64,000 nucleotides of DNA from an uncultured Myxococcales bacterium (GCA_903924465.1 CAIYBN010000144.1:62001-126000); one strand, 5' to 3'. Shown: positions 35,644 to 45,345, counted from the first letter of the stretch. Numbers and translations are program-made. Notes: a model not told the origin generated them from the letters alone.

Positions 35644-36786
35644 ATGGCCGATAGCAGTCCAAACGCCAAGGCAGACCCCACCGTGCCCATTACCGCATCC
35701 CTCGCCCCTGACATCCTGGCCGACGAACGCCGCTACACGCTGCGCTTTGACGATACCGAGGCGCTCCGCATCCTGTGCGGCGAACGCGATCGCAACCTGC
35801 GCTGGCTGGAATCGCGCCTGGACGTGCAGTCCATCGCCCGCGGCCACGACATCCACTTGATCGGCGACCCGCAAGCGGTCAAGGCGGGTGCCGAGCTCCT
35901 GCGCTCGGCGTTTGTGCGTGCGCGCGCCGGTGGCGACGTGACCGACGCCGAGTTGGAACGCCTGCTGAACGCGCAAAACATGGACCGCGGAACGCTTTTG
36001 GGCGGATCTGGCGAGTCCGGCGCGGCGGTCCGCAGTTTGTCCGTCGCGCGCCATGCCACCCATCCGGGCCGCGTGATGCAGTCGATTCTGGCGGCGGAAG
36101 GCGATTTGGGCGACGGAATCCGCCCGGTCACCGCATTGACGGAGGGACAAAAGCGCTATGTCGAGGCGATGCGCCGGCACGAGCTGGTGATCGCCGCCGG
36201 GCCGGCAGGTTCCGGCAAGACCTATCTGGCGATGGCCGCCGCTCTGGGCGCCATGCACCGGCGGGACGTCAAGCGCATCGTGCTGACGCGTCCGGCAGTG
36301 GAAGCTGGAGAACATTTGGGCTTTTTGCCCGGTGATCTCAATGAAAAAGTCACACCGTACCTGCGGCCTCTCTACGATGCGCTGCGGGATCTCGTCGACG
36401 AAGACCGGTTTGAACGGTTGAACGCCCGTGGCCAGATTGAAGTGGCGCCGTTGGCCTTCATGCGCGGTCGCACGCTGTCGAATGCATTTGTGATCCTCGA
36501 CGAGGCGCAGAACTGCACGATCGAGCAGATGCTGATGCTGCTCACGCGGATGGGCGAGCACACGCGCATCGTGGTGACGGGCGATCCGTCGCAATCCGAT
36601 TTGCCCCGCGGCACGCCGTCTGGCTTGACCCACGCGCTGCGCACGCTGTCTGGTGTCGACGGCATCGCGATTGCGCAGTTGGGCCTGAACGATGTGGTGC
36701 GTCATCCGCTGGTTGGGCGTATCATCGCCGCGTGGCAAGTGCATGGTGACCCCGAGCCCACCGCTCCACCAACCCGCCGTCGCTGA
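35644..36786 (+). CDS. phoH: PhoH-family P-loop ATPase
   Basis: PhoH proteins are cytoplasmic ATPases linked to RNA metabolism, commonly next to ybeY and pgpH as here. The 380-residue protein has an N-terminal KH-like segment (about 30-95: [15 protein letters not shown]), then the P-loop domain with GPAGSGKTY near 186-194, the Walker B-like ILDEAQN near 286 and TGDPSQSD near 317. The length fits the PhoH-like (YbeZ) group. GGAG precedes ATG 35644 closely. It opens the phoH-pgpH-ybeY operon. Confidence 0.93.
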   Translation: MADSSPNAKADPTVPITASLAPDILADERRYTLRFDDTEALRILCGERDRNLRWLESRLDVQSIARGHDIHLIGDPQAVKAGAELLRSAFVRARAGGDVTDAELERLLNAQNMDRGTLLGGSGESGAAVRSLSVARHATHPGRVMQSILAAEGDLGDGIRPVTALTEGQKRYVEAMRRHELVIAAGPAGSGKTYLAMAAALGAMHRRDVKRIVLTRPAVEAGEHLGFLPGDLNEKVTPYLRPLYDALRDLVDEDRFERLNARGQIEVAPLAFMRGRTLSNAFVILDEAQNCTIEQMLMLLTRMGEHTRIVVTGDPSQSDLPRGTPSGLTHALRTLSGVDGIAIAQLGLNDVVRHPLVGRIIAAWQVHGDPEPTAPPTRRR

Positions 36787-36810
36787 TTTGACCGCCCCGG
36801 AGAGCAAGCC

Positions 36811-39486
36811 TTGAAGCCAGTCAAGCGCACCGCAGCGCCCGCAGGCTTGCCCGGCGACAAGGAACAGACGCGTCTGCGCCGGGAACGCGGGCGTCGCCGT
36901 CTGGGCCTCGGCGTCTTGGCCTTCAGTTTGTGGATCACGCTGATCTTTCTCGTCGGTCCGGCACGTGTGTCGATGGACCTGCCGTCGCTTGGACCGGCCA
37001 CCCGCGATCTCGTTGCCTTGCGCGATTTTGATGCCGAAGAGCCGGTTGCCGACCTGCTGCAACGTCAGGAGGCCGCGGTCACCGCCGTTCCGCTCCGCTA
37101 CACCTTTGACAAAGATGCGGCAATCCGACGGATTGACGCCATTCACGCGGCCTTCCGCCTCGTGCGTCCGCGCTACCGCCTGTACATCGCCGATCGCGAG
37201 CGCATGGCGGACCCCGCGAAGACCGCGACGCATCCCCATCGGTCAGACGGCGTCGATCCGGTGCGGGACCTCGATCAGGCGTACGAAGAGGAGCTTCTGC
37301 GGCTGCGGCCGGAGTTTGAAGCGGCGATCGCCCCGCGCCGCAGCGAGCTGGGTCCGGACGTTTTTGCCAACTTGCGCAAAGCCGGCTTCGCTGAAGACGT
37401 GGAACTCCTGCTCACGGATGTGGCGCAGGTCCTGCTCAGCCAACGAATCGTCCGGGAAATCGATCGCTTCGACGACGATCTGGGGCGCGGCGTGGTGGAA
37501 GACGGCAACAGCACGCGTTATGACCGCCGCCAGATGCCGCAAAAGGTCGTCGACGTGGAGCAGGCGCTGCGGCAGACGGAAGATTTGACGACGGAATTCA
37601 TCCGGCAAAAGAAGCCATCGCGGTTGGATGAGCCGGTCCTGCAGGCGGCGATTCGGCAATTGACGCGCGGTTTGGTGGAACCAACGTTCCAGCGCGATTT
37701 GGAGGCGACGCGAGCGGCCGAGAGCATGGCCGTGGCAGGCCTGCCCAAGACCCGCATGGTGCGCTACACGCGCGGTCAGTCGCTGGTCAAACGCGGCGAC
37801 ATGGTCACGTTGACGGTTCAGGAACGCGTCGCGGCGGCGCAGCGCGGTTGGCGCGGCGATTCACTGGCGCGGCCATACGCGGCGACGGGACTGCTGCTGG
37901 CGGTGATGCTGGGGCTGTTCAGCCTGTTCGCGCGCCGTCATCTGCACCACTTTCGCCACCGCCCGCGCGACGTGGGACTGCTGGCGGCCGTGCTGGTGCT
38001 GCACGCCGCAAGTTTGCGTGGCTGGCTGATCCTCGGCGAAGCGCTGGTCGAACCAGGCGGCACGCTGACGGCAGAAATGTGGCTCGTCGCGATGCCCATG
38101 GCGCTGGGCCCGTCCTTGGCTGCGCTTTTCCTCAAACCGTTCACAGCCGCGCCGTTTTCACTCGTTTGCGCGGGTTTGACGGCGATGATGGCGCTCAATT
38201 CTTCCTTCGTCCGCGCTTCACCGGGTCTGGCCGGGGTGCAGGCGGTGCTGGCATTGGTGGTGGGACTCGCGGGCGTGCAGGCGTCCCGGCGCTTCCGCAC
38301 GCGCGTGGACCTGCTGCGCGGCGCAGTGATGATCGGCGGCTCCGGCGTGCTGTGCGCGACCGCGGTCGTGCTGTTCACCGTACCGACCGCCGGCTTGCTC
38401 GACGAGCAGAATGCCCTCGTGCTGCTGATGGGTGCAGGCACGGGCTTGACGACCTACCTCCTGCTGACGGCGCTGACGCCGGTGCTGGAGCTCATGTTCA
38501 ACCGGCTGACCGACATCAAGTTGCTGGAACTCGCCAGCATGAACCACCCGGCGCTGCGCCTGCTCGCGACCGAAGCGCCCGGCACGTTCACGCATTCCGT
38601 GATGGTCGGCAATCTGGCGCAAGCGGGCTGCGATGCGGTCGGCGCCAACGGACTGCTCGCGCGCGTCGGCGCCTACTACCACGACGTGGGTAAGACCAAG
38701 GCCGCGCGCTACTTCGCCGAGAACCAGGGCGGCGAAAATCCCCACGATCGCTTGAAGCCGCATTTGTCGGCGCTGATCATCAAGTCGCACGTGAAGGACG
38801 GGATCAAGCTGCTGAAGGATTTTCGCCTGCCGGACGAGATCATCGACTTTGTGCCGCAGCATCACGGCACGGGCCTGATCGTGCATTTCTACCACCGGGC
38901 CCAGCGCGAGGCGATGGAGACGGGCGAGGAGGTGCAGGAGAGCGATTTCCGCTATCCCGGACCCAAGCCGCAGCGGCGCGAAACGGCGATGTTGATGATC
39001 GCGGATTCTGTGGAAGCGGCGACCAAGGCGCTGCCGGATCCCAATCCCGTGCGTGTGCAGGCGCTGGTGAAGCGCATCATCGCCGGCAAGCTGGAGGACG
39101 GTCAGCTGGATGAATGCGACCTGACGCTGCGCGAGCTGGCGCTTGTGGAGCAGGCGTTCGTCAAGACCTTGCTCGGGATGCACCACTCGCGGCCCGCGTA
39201 CCTGCCGCCGATCCAACAGCCGCTGGCGCTGGGGCACACGCGCACGGATACCCACCTGTCCCCGGCAAGTGACGACCTGCGCCGCGTCGCGATCATGAGC
39301 GACGGTGGCGTGGGCGTGCGGGCCGTGACCAAGCGCAATCCAACGGTGGACAATCCGCTGGCGATGACCGGTCAGCACGATCGGCCGACCTTGAATGGCG
39401 TGGGTGAGCCGGATCTCGCAGAGCCGGAGGCGCCGACCGCTTTGGTTGCGCAAAAATCGCCGGCGCCGCGCCAGCCGAGGACGTAG
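36811..39486 (+). CDS. pgpH: 7TM-HD family phosphohydrolase, PgpH-like
   Basis: PgpH proteins hydrolyse cyclic di-AMP in some bacteria. The 891-residue protein has one N-terminal membrane helix, a large extracytoplasmic 7TMR-HDED domain (about 60-340), seven membrane helices (about 345-575) and a cytoplasmic HD domain with HSVMVGNLAQ and YYHDVGKTKAARYF, plus PQHHGTG. The last 90 residues form an unusual disordered tail. The TTG start at 36811 has GGAG 8 bases upstream. Whether this organism uses cyclic di-AMP cannot be told from the window. It sits between phoH and ybeY, the standard order. Confidence 0.9.
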   Translation: MKPVKRTAAPAGLPGDKEQTRLRRERGRRRLGLGVLAFSLWITLIFLVGPARVSMDLPSLGPATRDLVALRDFDAEEPVADLLQRQEAAVTAVPLRYTFDKDAAIRRIDAIHAAFRLVRPRYRLYIADRERMADPAKTATHPHRSDGVDPVRDLDQAYEEELLRLRPEFEAAIAPRRSELGPDVFANLRKAGFAEDVELLLTDVAQVLLSQRIVREIDRFDDDLGRGVVEDGNSTRYDRRQMPQKVVDVEQALRQTEDLTTEFIRQKKPSRLDEPVLQAAIRQLTRGLVEPTFQRDLEATRAAESMAVAGLPKTRMVRYTRGQSLVKRGDMVTLTVQERVAAAQRGWRGDSLARPYAATGLLLAVMLGLFSLFARRHLHHFRHRPRDVGLLAAVLVLHAASLRGWLILGEALVEPGGTLTAEMWLVAMPMALGPSLAALFLKPFTAAPFSLVCAGLTAMMALNSSFVRASPGLAGVQAVLALVVGLAGVQASRRFRTRVDLLRGAVMIGGSGVLCATAVVLFTVPTAGLLDEQNALVLLMGAGTGLTTYLLLTALTPVLELMFNRLTDIKLLELASMNHPALRLLATEAPGTFTHSVMVGNLAQAGCDAVGANGLLARVGAYYHDVGKTKAARYFAENQGGENPHDRLKPHLSALIIKSHVKDGIKLLKDFRLPDEIIDFVPQHHGTGLIVHFYHRAQREAMETGEEVQESDFRYPGPKPQRRETAMLMIADSVEAATKALPDPNPVRVQALVKRIIAGKLEDGQLDECDLTLRELALVEQAFVKTLLGMHHSRPAYLPPIQQPLALGHTRTDTHLSPASDDLRRVAIMSDGGVGVRAVTKRNPTVDNPLAMTGQHDRPTLNGVGEPDLAEPEAPTALVAQKSPAPRQPRT

Positions 39487-39489
39487 GAC

Positions 39490-39996
39490 ATGCCCGTTGC
39501 CACCGACAACCGCCATCCGACGCTGCGGGTGGACCGCAAGCGCCTGAATCAGCACGTGCGCACGGCGCTGAAACAGTTGGGACGCGGCAACGCCGAAGTG
39601 TCGATGAGCCTGGTGGATGACGCCGAAATCCGCGCGCTGAACGCGGAGTGGCGCGGTGTGGACGCGGTGACCGACGTGTTGTCCTTTGCCTTTGACGAGA
39701 CCGACAGCCCGGACGTGGGCATCGACATCCTGGGCGACATCGTGATCTCGCTGGATACCGCCGAGCGACAGGTGGCGATTGTGCACGGCGCGAACGCCGG
39801 GCGGCCGGAGATGGCGCAGTACCGCCTGGATGAGGAAGTGCTGTTTCTCGCGACCCACGGCTTGCTGCATTTGTGCGGCTATGACCATCAGGAAACGGCC
39901 GAAGCGGACGCGATGGAAGCACTCGAACGCAAGTTGATGGCCAGCGTGACGACCCTGGACCTGCACGCGGTGGACCGAAGCGAGCACGGCCTGTGA
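39490..39996 (+). CDS. ybeY: Endoribonuclease YbeY
   Basis: YbeY is a zinc-dependent endoribonuclease for 16S rRNA 3'-end maturation and ribosome quality control. The 168-residue protein has the zinc motif THGLLHLCGYDH with His123, His127 and His133, and the conserved WRGVDAVTDVLSFAFDE before it. Length and motif are typical. Only 3 bases separate it from the pgpH stop. Confidence 0.96.
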   Translation: MPVATDNRHPTLRVDRKRLNQHVRTALKQLGRGNAEVSMSLVDDAEIRALNAEWRGVDAVTDVLSFAFDETDSPDVGIDILGDIVISLDTAERQVAIVHGANAGRPEMAQYRLDEEVLFLATHGLLHLCGYDHQETAEADAMEALERKLMASVTTLDLHAVDRSEHGL

Positions 39997-40050
39997 GGGG
40001 CTGATCCCCGGCGATAGCGGACCGTAAATGTCCGTATTGATGACACAATC

Positions 40051-40080
40051 CTGACACACGCCAGGCATGGCACCTATGTT
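40051..40080 (+). promoter_or_regulatory. Putative sigma-70 promoter for the lipoprotein at 40125
   Basis: CTGACA at 40051-40056 and TATGTT at 40075-40080 are separated by 18 bases, and lie 45 bases before the gene start. Not experimentally supported; the GC-rich background makes both boxes noticeable. Confidence 0.35.
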
Positions 40081-40124
40081 CCGGCTGGACGGTTCGTTTC
40101 CGAAACCGCCAGCAGGAGTCCATC

Positions 40125-42230
40125 ATGTACAGGCAATCTCCTTTCGCAGTGCGCCTTGGCGCATCAGGCGTTCTGTCATTGGCGGTGGCGCTTTCGTGGG
40201 CGACGGCTGCTTGCGGGTCGTCAAAAGGTGGCGGTGCCGGCGGGACTGTGACGGACGCCGGCGGGGACGGACTTGCCGACACGACGGTTCAACCCGTCGG
40301 CGCGAGCGTCTGGGGCGTCGTGTATGCGCCCGGCGCCGTGCCGCTGGCCGGCGTGAACGTGCACATCGGCACGACGGCGGCGACGAGCGACGCGGGTGGC
40401 AAATTCACCCTCGACATGGGTACGGTCGCCACGGCGGTCGTGGTTTTTGAAAAGACCGGCTACGCCCCGGCGTACCGTCAGGTGGCCAGCAAGGGCGGCC
40501 ATCTGGTGACTGTCAGCGCGGTGATGACGCCGACGACGACCTCCGGGACCGTGAATGGCGCGTCGGGCGGCGTGGTGCAAATCACGACCGGCGTGACGCT
40601 GAACTTTCCGGCCAACGCTTTGGCAACGGCGGACGGCGAGCCCGCCCAAGGAACCGTGGATGTGGTGACGACCTGGCTGCCGCCGGATCAGGCCATCGAC
40701 AACGCGCCTTTCCTGCTGCAGGCGATGGACGGCACAGATCTGACACCGCTCATCACCTACGGCATGATCGAAATCTCCGCGAACGCACAGGGACAGCCGC
40801 TCCAGATCGTCTCCGGCAAGACCGTTCAGCTGAAATTGCCGGCGCTGGACGTCGATCCCGACAGCGCCGGCCTGTTCTTTGGCAATCCGACGACCGGTAG
40901 CTGGGAATTGCAAGGCGCCGCGGCGAAGGTCGGCGGGCAGTGGGTCGCGGAATTGCCGCACTTGTCGTGGTGGAACGTCGACGGCTTTTACAAAGTGCCC
41001 AACGACAAGAAGGCCTGCGTGACGTTTCGCGCGCGGCTGAACAACGGCAATCCGGTGGCCGGTGTCGAGGTCAAGTCGGCCTGGGGCCCGTCGAACAACT
41101 ACACGATCGCCGGCGGCACCGATCCCAACGGCCTGCTCTGCAACGACAGCTTCCCTGGCGGCACGACGCTGACCATCAACTGGAAGGCCGCGCTCAACAC
41201 CGGCGCGACCGAAGTGCTCAGCGGCTCATTTTCGGTGACGCCCTCGGCCTACGGCGCCAAATGCGGCGCGTCGGACTGCGAAAGGGTCGACATCCCCATC
41301 CAGTGCTTCAAGGACGCGCACTGTGGCAGCGGCCAGAGCTGCGTCGCGGGCCTCTGCACCGGCGGGGACACCGACGCCATCAACGGCGGCGACAGCACGT
41401 CGTCGGACGTGCCCGAGGACAAGCCGTGCACGCCGGTCTGTCAGCCCAACCAATGCTCGGACGACGGCTGCGGCAAACCCTGCATGTCCTGCCCGAGCGG
41501 CCAGGCGTGCAACGGCAACACGCAGCTGTGCGAGACGTGTACGGCGGATTGCTCAGGCCAGACCTGCGGCTCGGACGGCTGCAACGGCAGCTGCGGCACG
41601 TGCCAAGCCGGCTTGTCCTGCAACGGCCAGAACTGCGTTGGCGCGTGCACTTTTTGCCCCGGTGGCAAGGACTGCAACACCTTCGGCTTTGAAGACGGCG
41701 ACAAAGGCTGGGATATGAAAGGCGACGTGACCGTCGTCGAGCAAATGGGCCCGGCGATGCCAGCCGAGGGCAAGAAGATGCTGCGTTTGTCTACGGGCCT
41801 GGCCTACGCCGCGCCGTCGTGGGCGCAAAAAGCGCTGTGCGCGAGCAAAGGCGTCAAGAACCTGACCTTCCAATGGCGCATGTACAGCGAAGAATTCGAG
41901 GAATACTGCGGATCGACGTACCAGGACTACTTTGTCGTGTCGGTCTTGCAGGCAGATGGCACCAAGCTCGAACTGGCACGCTGGACGATCGATGACGTCT
42001 GCCCGCAAGGCGTCAACAACTGCACCAAGTGCGGCAGCAAGTCGCCAGGCATCACCAAGACCGACCTGAAGTTTGACCACGGCGATGTCTGGGGGACCAC
42101 GTGGCAGACGACAACGGTCGCCTTGCCGGCCAACTCCGAAAGCGCGACGCTGGTCTGGGAAGTGAACGACGTCGGCGACAGTTCCTACGACACCGTCGTG
42201 CTGTTGGATGGCATCGTTCTCAGCTTGTAG
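40125..42230 (+). CDS. Surface lipoprotein with carboxypeptidase-regulatory-like and Cys-rich segments
   Basis: A signal peptide with lipobox TAAC ends near residue 30, followed by a Gly/Ser-rich linker. Residues 60-125 form a carboxypeptidase-regulatory-like fold (WGVVYAPGAVPLAGVNVHI ... VVFEKTGYAPAY). A beta-rich middle with a conserved Trp-rich PHLSWWNVDGFY precedes a Cys-rich repeat region (about 390-515; CxxxCxxNQC, DDGCGKPC, GSDGCNGSCG). The final 185 residues form a jelly-roll-like domain. No enzyme motif is seen. The 3' end overlaps the convergent MGMT-like gene by 11 bases. Confidence 0.8.
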   Translation: MYRQSPFAVRLGASGVLSLAVALSWATAACGSSKGGGAGGTVTDAGGDGLADTTVQPVGASVWGVVYAPGAVPLAGVNVHIGTTAATSDAGGKFTLDMGTVATAVVVFEKTGYAPAYRQVASKGGHLVTVSAVMTPTTTSGTVNGASGGVVQITTGVTLNFPANALATADGEPAQGTVDVVTTWLPPDQAIDNAPFLLQAMDGTDLTPLITYGMIEISANAQGQPLQIVSGKTVQLKLPALDVDPDSAGLFFGNPTTGSWELQGAAAKVGGQWVAELPHLSWWNVDGFYKVPNDKKACVTFRARLNNGNPVAGVEVKSAWGPSNNYTIAGGTDPNGLLCNDSFPGGTTLTINWKAALNTGATEVLSGSFSVTPSAYGAKCGASDCERVDIPIQCFKDAHCGSGQSCVAGLCTGGDTDAINGGDSTSSDVPEDKPCTPVCQPNQCSDDGCGKPCMSCPSGQACNGNTQLCETCTADCSGQTCGSDGCNGSCGTCQAGLSCNGQNCVGACTFCPGGKDCNTFGFEDGDKGWDMKGDVTVVEQMGPAMPAEGKKMLRLSTGLAYAAPSWAQKALCASKGVKNLTFQWRMYSEEFEEYCGSTYQDYFVVSVLQADGTKLELARWTIDDVCPQGVNNCTKCGSKSPGITKTDLKFDHGDVWGTTWQTTTVALPANSESATLVWEVNDVGDSSYDTVVLLDGIVLSL

Positions 42231-42705
42231 CCGGGGCCAACGCCGCCAGATGGTCGGCGAAATCCACCACGAAGAAACGCTTGCCGCGCTGCCTGATCTG
42301 CAAGCCCTCCGCCTCCAGGTGCGCCCGCTGCGCCTCGACACCACCTGGGTACTTGGGATTCAGCTCGCCGCCGGCCTTGAGCGTCCGCCAGTACGGCGTG
42401 GCATCCGCGCGTCCTTCCGCGAGATCTTCGGCCGCAGCGTTTGCGGCAATCCACGCGAAAATTCCCGTCGTCAGCGGGCAGCCAATGTCCGCGCCGTGCA
42501 CGCGGGCGATGTCCTGGCGGATCAGGTCCGTGGTGATCACCTGCCCTCGCGGCACTTGCGCCATGCGCGCGTCGACTTCCAGCGGCGCCGGCACCACCAT
42601 CGTCTCAGCGTGCCAATGAATCCGACCCTTCTCATTGAGTGTCACGATCTTGGGCAGGTCCTTGCTGTGCTGCAGCTTATCCCGCCACGTCATCTTCTTG
42701 GCCAT
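42220..42705 (-). CDS. MGMT-family winged-helix DNA-binding protein
   Basis: The 161-residue protein belongs to the group annotated as MGMT family. The winged-helix part (about 45-90: PRGQVITTDLIRQDIA ... GCPLTTGIFAWIAA) resembles the DNA-binding half of O6-alkylguanine transferase, and TPYWRTLKAGGELNPKYPGG is typical of this subgroup. The active-site PCHR is not present, though Cys76 lies in IGCPLTTG. Alkyl transfer is therefore doubtful; binding of damaged DNA is inferred. GGAGG lies before ATG 42705. Confidence 0.82.
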   Translation of the reverse strand: MAKKMTWRDKLQHSKDLPKIVTLNEKGRIHWHAETMVVPAPLEVDARMAQVPRGQVITTDLIRQDIARVHGADIGCPLTTGIFAWIAANAAAEDLAEGRADATPYWRTLKAGGELNPKYPGGVEAQRAHLEAEGLQIRQRGKRFFVVDFADHLAALAPATS

Positions 42706-42843
42706 GGAATTCCTCCGCGGAACTGCGACGGTCCCTGGATCAGCCGCCGACGGCGTCAAGATAGGCTTCCGTTGACCGTATGGAAAGACCACCGGACAAT
42801 GGACGGCGTCCGGCAGCCACGCCCGACGCAGCAGGTGTATCCC

Positions 42844-44001
42844 GTGAACTTGTCCTTCGCCCGCTCGCTCACTCGATTTGCGATGTTCGCGCTCTTCATC
42901 GCCTGTGGATCGTCCACGACAAGCAGTGGCGCTGACGCAAATGCCGATGCCAGCGCCGACGTCTCGTCCGGCCCCAAGGCCACCACGGGCCTCGTGACCA
43001 ACCAGCGCATCGTCTACACCGACGGCTTGCACAACGAAAACACCGAGCTGATCACGTGGCAGGGCAAAACGTGGCTCGTGTTTCGCGGCGGCGAAACGTC
43101 GCAAGTGGGCTCGCCGATCGCGCGGCTCAAGGTGTTCCAGTCCGTCGATCTGGGCGACTCGAGCACGATGACCGCGGAAATCTTCATGCCCGACCGCGAC
43201 ATCCGCGATCCCAAGTTTCTGATTCAAGACGGCAAGCTGGTGATCTACGCCATTTCCCGCGTGCCAGGCGGCCATCTGCGCGACGACGACGGTCTGGCTT
43301 GGACCGTGCGGACCGAAACAAGCGACGGCGTGCACTGGACGCCGCCGGTGAAGATTTACGACGAAAAATGGGGATTTTGGCGCTACGCCGAACACGGCGG
43401 CCTGACGTATGCGACGGCGTACAACGATGGCGACACGCAAGTCGCGCTGCTGTCCTCGACCGACGGCAAGACCTGGCAGCCAGTATCGCTGATCTACAAC
43501 AGCCAGCCGGACGTGCCGAGCGAAGCGGAACTGCAGTTCTTTGGCGAGACCGCGGTGAGCCTGGTGCGCTTGGACAACGGCGCGTCGCTGCTGGACGAAG
43601 GTCACACGGCGGTCTGCGTGGCGCAACCGCCTTATGCGACGTGGGATTGTGGCCGCAAGTTCGACAAGCGCCTGGACGGGCCGAAGTGGTTCACCTGGAA
43701 CGACCGCCAGTTCGTGATGGCCCGCAAGCATCTACCCGATGGCCGCAAGCGCACGGCTTTGTATGAAATCCACGGGGCTTTGACCGACGCGCAAGCGCCG
43801 GTGTCGCTGCAAGAGCTGTTCGAGTTCAAGAGCGCCGGCGATACCGCGTACGTCGGCGTGCTGCCGATGGGTGGCTCGCAGTTTCTGGTGTCGTGGTATT
43901 CCAGCGATGTGGTCGCCGATGACGTCTGGAGCGTCGGCATGTTCGCGCCGAGCGACATTTGGCAAGCGTGGGTGGATTTGGCGTTCGCACCGACGCCGTA
44001 A
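42844..44001 (+). CDS. Lipoprotein with BNR/sialidase-type beta-propeller repeats
   Basis: The 385-residue product has a signal peptide with lipobox FIAC near residues 17-21, then an Asp/Ala/Ser linker. Asp-box-like repeats (SDGVHWTPP, STDGKTW) and other strands suggest a six-bladed propeller of the sialidase/BNR type, but no catalytic Arg triad is evident. The GTG at 42844 is the preferred start, from the signal peptide; an ATG at 42799 is also in frame. It ends next to the convergent cytochrome gene (stop at 44002). Confidence 0.75.
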   Translation: MNLSFARSLTRFAMFALFIACGSSTTSSGADANADASADVSSGPKATTGLVTNQRIVYTDGLHNENTELITWQGKTWLVFRGGETSQVGSPIARLKVFQSVDLGDSSTMTAEIFMPDRDIRDPKFLIQDGKLVIYAISRVPGGHLRDDDGLAWTVRTETSDGVHWTPPVKIYDEKWGFWRYAEHGGLTYATAYNDGDTQVALLSSTDGKTWQPVSLIYNSQPDVPSEAELQFFGETAVSLVRLDNGASLLDEGHTAVCVAQPPYATWDCGRKFDKRLDGPKWFTWNDRQFVMARKHLPDGRKRTALYEIHGALTDAQAPVSLQELFEFKSAGDTAYVGVLPMGGSQFLVSWYSSDVVADDVWSVGMFAPSDIWQAWVDLAFAPTP

Positions 44002-44319
44002 CTACTGCGCCAGCGCCTTGTCAGGTCGGCTCGCCGTCAGCACGTAGCGCAGAATTTGCACCTGTTCGCTCTCCGTCAGGTGCGCTTTGGGCGCCATCTT
44101 GTCCACCACGCGCGGCCATTCGCCTTGCGGCACCTTGTGCGGCAGCACCAGCAGGTGGCAGCCACTGCACTTTTGTGCGTAAAGCCCGCGGCTCTCGTCC
44201 AAATCGTCCTGCGTTTCCGGAAATGCCCGCCGCGCCCACGCGCGATCGCCATCCGTCACGATCGGCAACGCCGGCGTGCACGCGGTCAGCAGCAGAAGCC
44301 CGGAAAAAAGGAGGCGCAT
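44002..44319 (-). CDS. Small c-type cytochrome lipoprotein
   Basis: The 105-residue protein has a lipobox LTAC (residues 11-14) and one haem-binding CSGCH motif (Cys51, Cys54, His55). A Met in VVDKMAPKA could be the sixth ligand. It is therefore predicted to be a membrane-anchored, extracytoplasmic electron carrier. ATG 44319 starts 12 bases after the outer-membrane protein gene, so both are likely transcribed from the Fur-like-controlled promoter upstream of that gene. A TTG at 44328 is an alternative start. Confidence 0.83.
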   Translation of the reverse strand: MRLLFSGLLLLTACTPALPIVTDGDRAWARRAFPETQDDLDESRGLYAQKCSGCHLLVLPHKVPQGEWPRVVDKMAPKAHLTESEQVQILRYVLTASRPDKALAQ

Positions 44320-44331
44320 GGGAACCAATAG

Positions 44332-45147
44332 CTAGAGGTGAATGCCCAAAATCACGCGGGCTTGGACGGCGTGAAAATCCTGCAGATCGCGCGTCGTGCC
44401 TGCAGCCGTGACCGCATCGCCAAAGCCGACCAGCTGCGGCGTCACCGACGTGGCCAGCCACCAGCTGTGCGAAGCGTAGCCGACGACCGGCCCCGCGAAC
44501 AGCGCACCGTGCGCCAGCGACGTATCCGAACCCGCCGCGCTCTGTTCCAGCGTGCCCTGGCCGTACACCTCAGCGCCCAGCGTCAGATGCTCGGTGAGAA
44601 AATGCGTCGCACCGAGCGAGACTGCGATCTTGTGCTCGTTGTTCCAAAATCCTTCAAAGCCCCATTCGCGCTCGTAAATCAGGTTGCCGACCACGTGCCA
44701 AGTCCCCAGACGCTTGTCCAGCAGCAGCTTGCCCTCGATCTCATACTCCAGCGGCGTCGCGGTCAGTTCCAGGTAGAGCGCCGAGCCGATCGCGTCCGCC
44801 GAGGCATTGCTCAAGTTGTATTTGAACTCCGCCGACGCACCCTGCGACTGTGAGCTGCTCACGATCTCCGATCCCGCGCGCGCCGTTTCGCTGCCAAAAT
44901 TCAGGTAGATGGCGCCCATCAGGCGATCCGTGATGCCAAATTCAAACTCCAGCCGATGGTCCATGCCCAGGTAATACTGCTCGCGCCCCATGCGGAACGT
45001 CGTCTGCGGCTCGATCTCGATGGCGCCCGCGGGCAGCGTCGCGGACTCGTAGGACAGCGTGAAGTGGCGCTCATTGGCCATGGCAGGAACTGCGGACAGC
45101 AGTCCGAACAGCCAGACGAGGCGCAGCAAGGTGGTGAGGTGCTTCAT
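44332..45147 (-). CDS. Predicted outer-membrane beta-barrel protein
   Basis: A signal peptide (about residues 1-24, ending AMA) precedes amphipathic beta-strands with regular aromatic residues (HRLEFEFGITDRLMGAIYLNFG, EYEIEGKLLLDKRLGTWHVVGNLIY), typical of an outer-membrane barrel. No specific family is assigned; the length and pattern recall proteins that measure or bind metals or small solutes. It is the first gene of a pair with a cytochrome c lipoprotein. A metal-responsive promoter lies 70-95 bases upstream. Confidence 0.78.
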   Translation of the reverse strand: MKHLTTLLRLVWLFGLLSAVPAMANERHFTLSYESATLPAGAIEIEPQTTFRMGREQYYLGMDHRLEFEFGITDRLMGAIYLNFGSETARAGSEIVSSSQSQGASAEFKYNLSNASADAIGSALYLELTATPLEYEIEGKLLLDKRLGTWHVVGNLIYEREWGFEGFWNNEHKIAVSLGATHFLTEHLTLGAEVYGQGTLEQSAAGSDTSLAHGALFAGPVVGYASHSWWLATSVTPQLVGFGDAVTAAGTTRDLQDFHAVQARVILGIHL

Positions 45148-45213
45148 GAGATTCCTTAGTAGTTGTGCAATCGTGGCGCACGGGTACCGGCGGTTCATCG
45201 CCGGCTGCGGCAA

Positions 45214-45242
45214 ATGATAATGAAAGTGACTTTCAATATCAA
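45214..45242 (-). promoter_or_regulatory. Fur-family operator embedded in a sigma-70 promoter
   Basis: On the minus strand TTGATA (45242-45237) and TATCAT (45219-45214) are separated by exactly 17 bases. The spacer and both boxes contain a near-perfect inverted repeat: on the plus strand GATAATGAAAG at 45216-45226 and CTTTCAATATC at 45230-45240 flank TGA, with one mismatch between the arms. This resembles Fur, Zur or PerR operators. A repressor bound here would block the promoter; which metal is not known. Confidence 0.65.
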
Positions 45243-45345
45243 GAGCGATCGCAACATCCCGCTTGCCGTTCCGCGCGGAATCCCCTAGCTTTGGCACAGC
45301 GGGGTCTACCGTCTTTGCGGCATTACGCCGATTTGGAGGCCACCC

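Noticed and set aside
39997-40009. Hairpin GGGG-CTGAT-CCCC after ybeY as terminator
   Set aside because: The stem has only four pairs and no T-run follows.
40068-40082. Sigma-54-type site TGGCAC-N5-TTCC
   Set aside because: The -12 element should be TTGC; the essential GC is missing, while a sigma-70-like pair fits the same place better.
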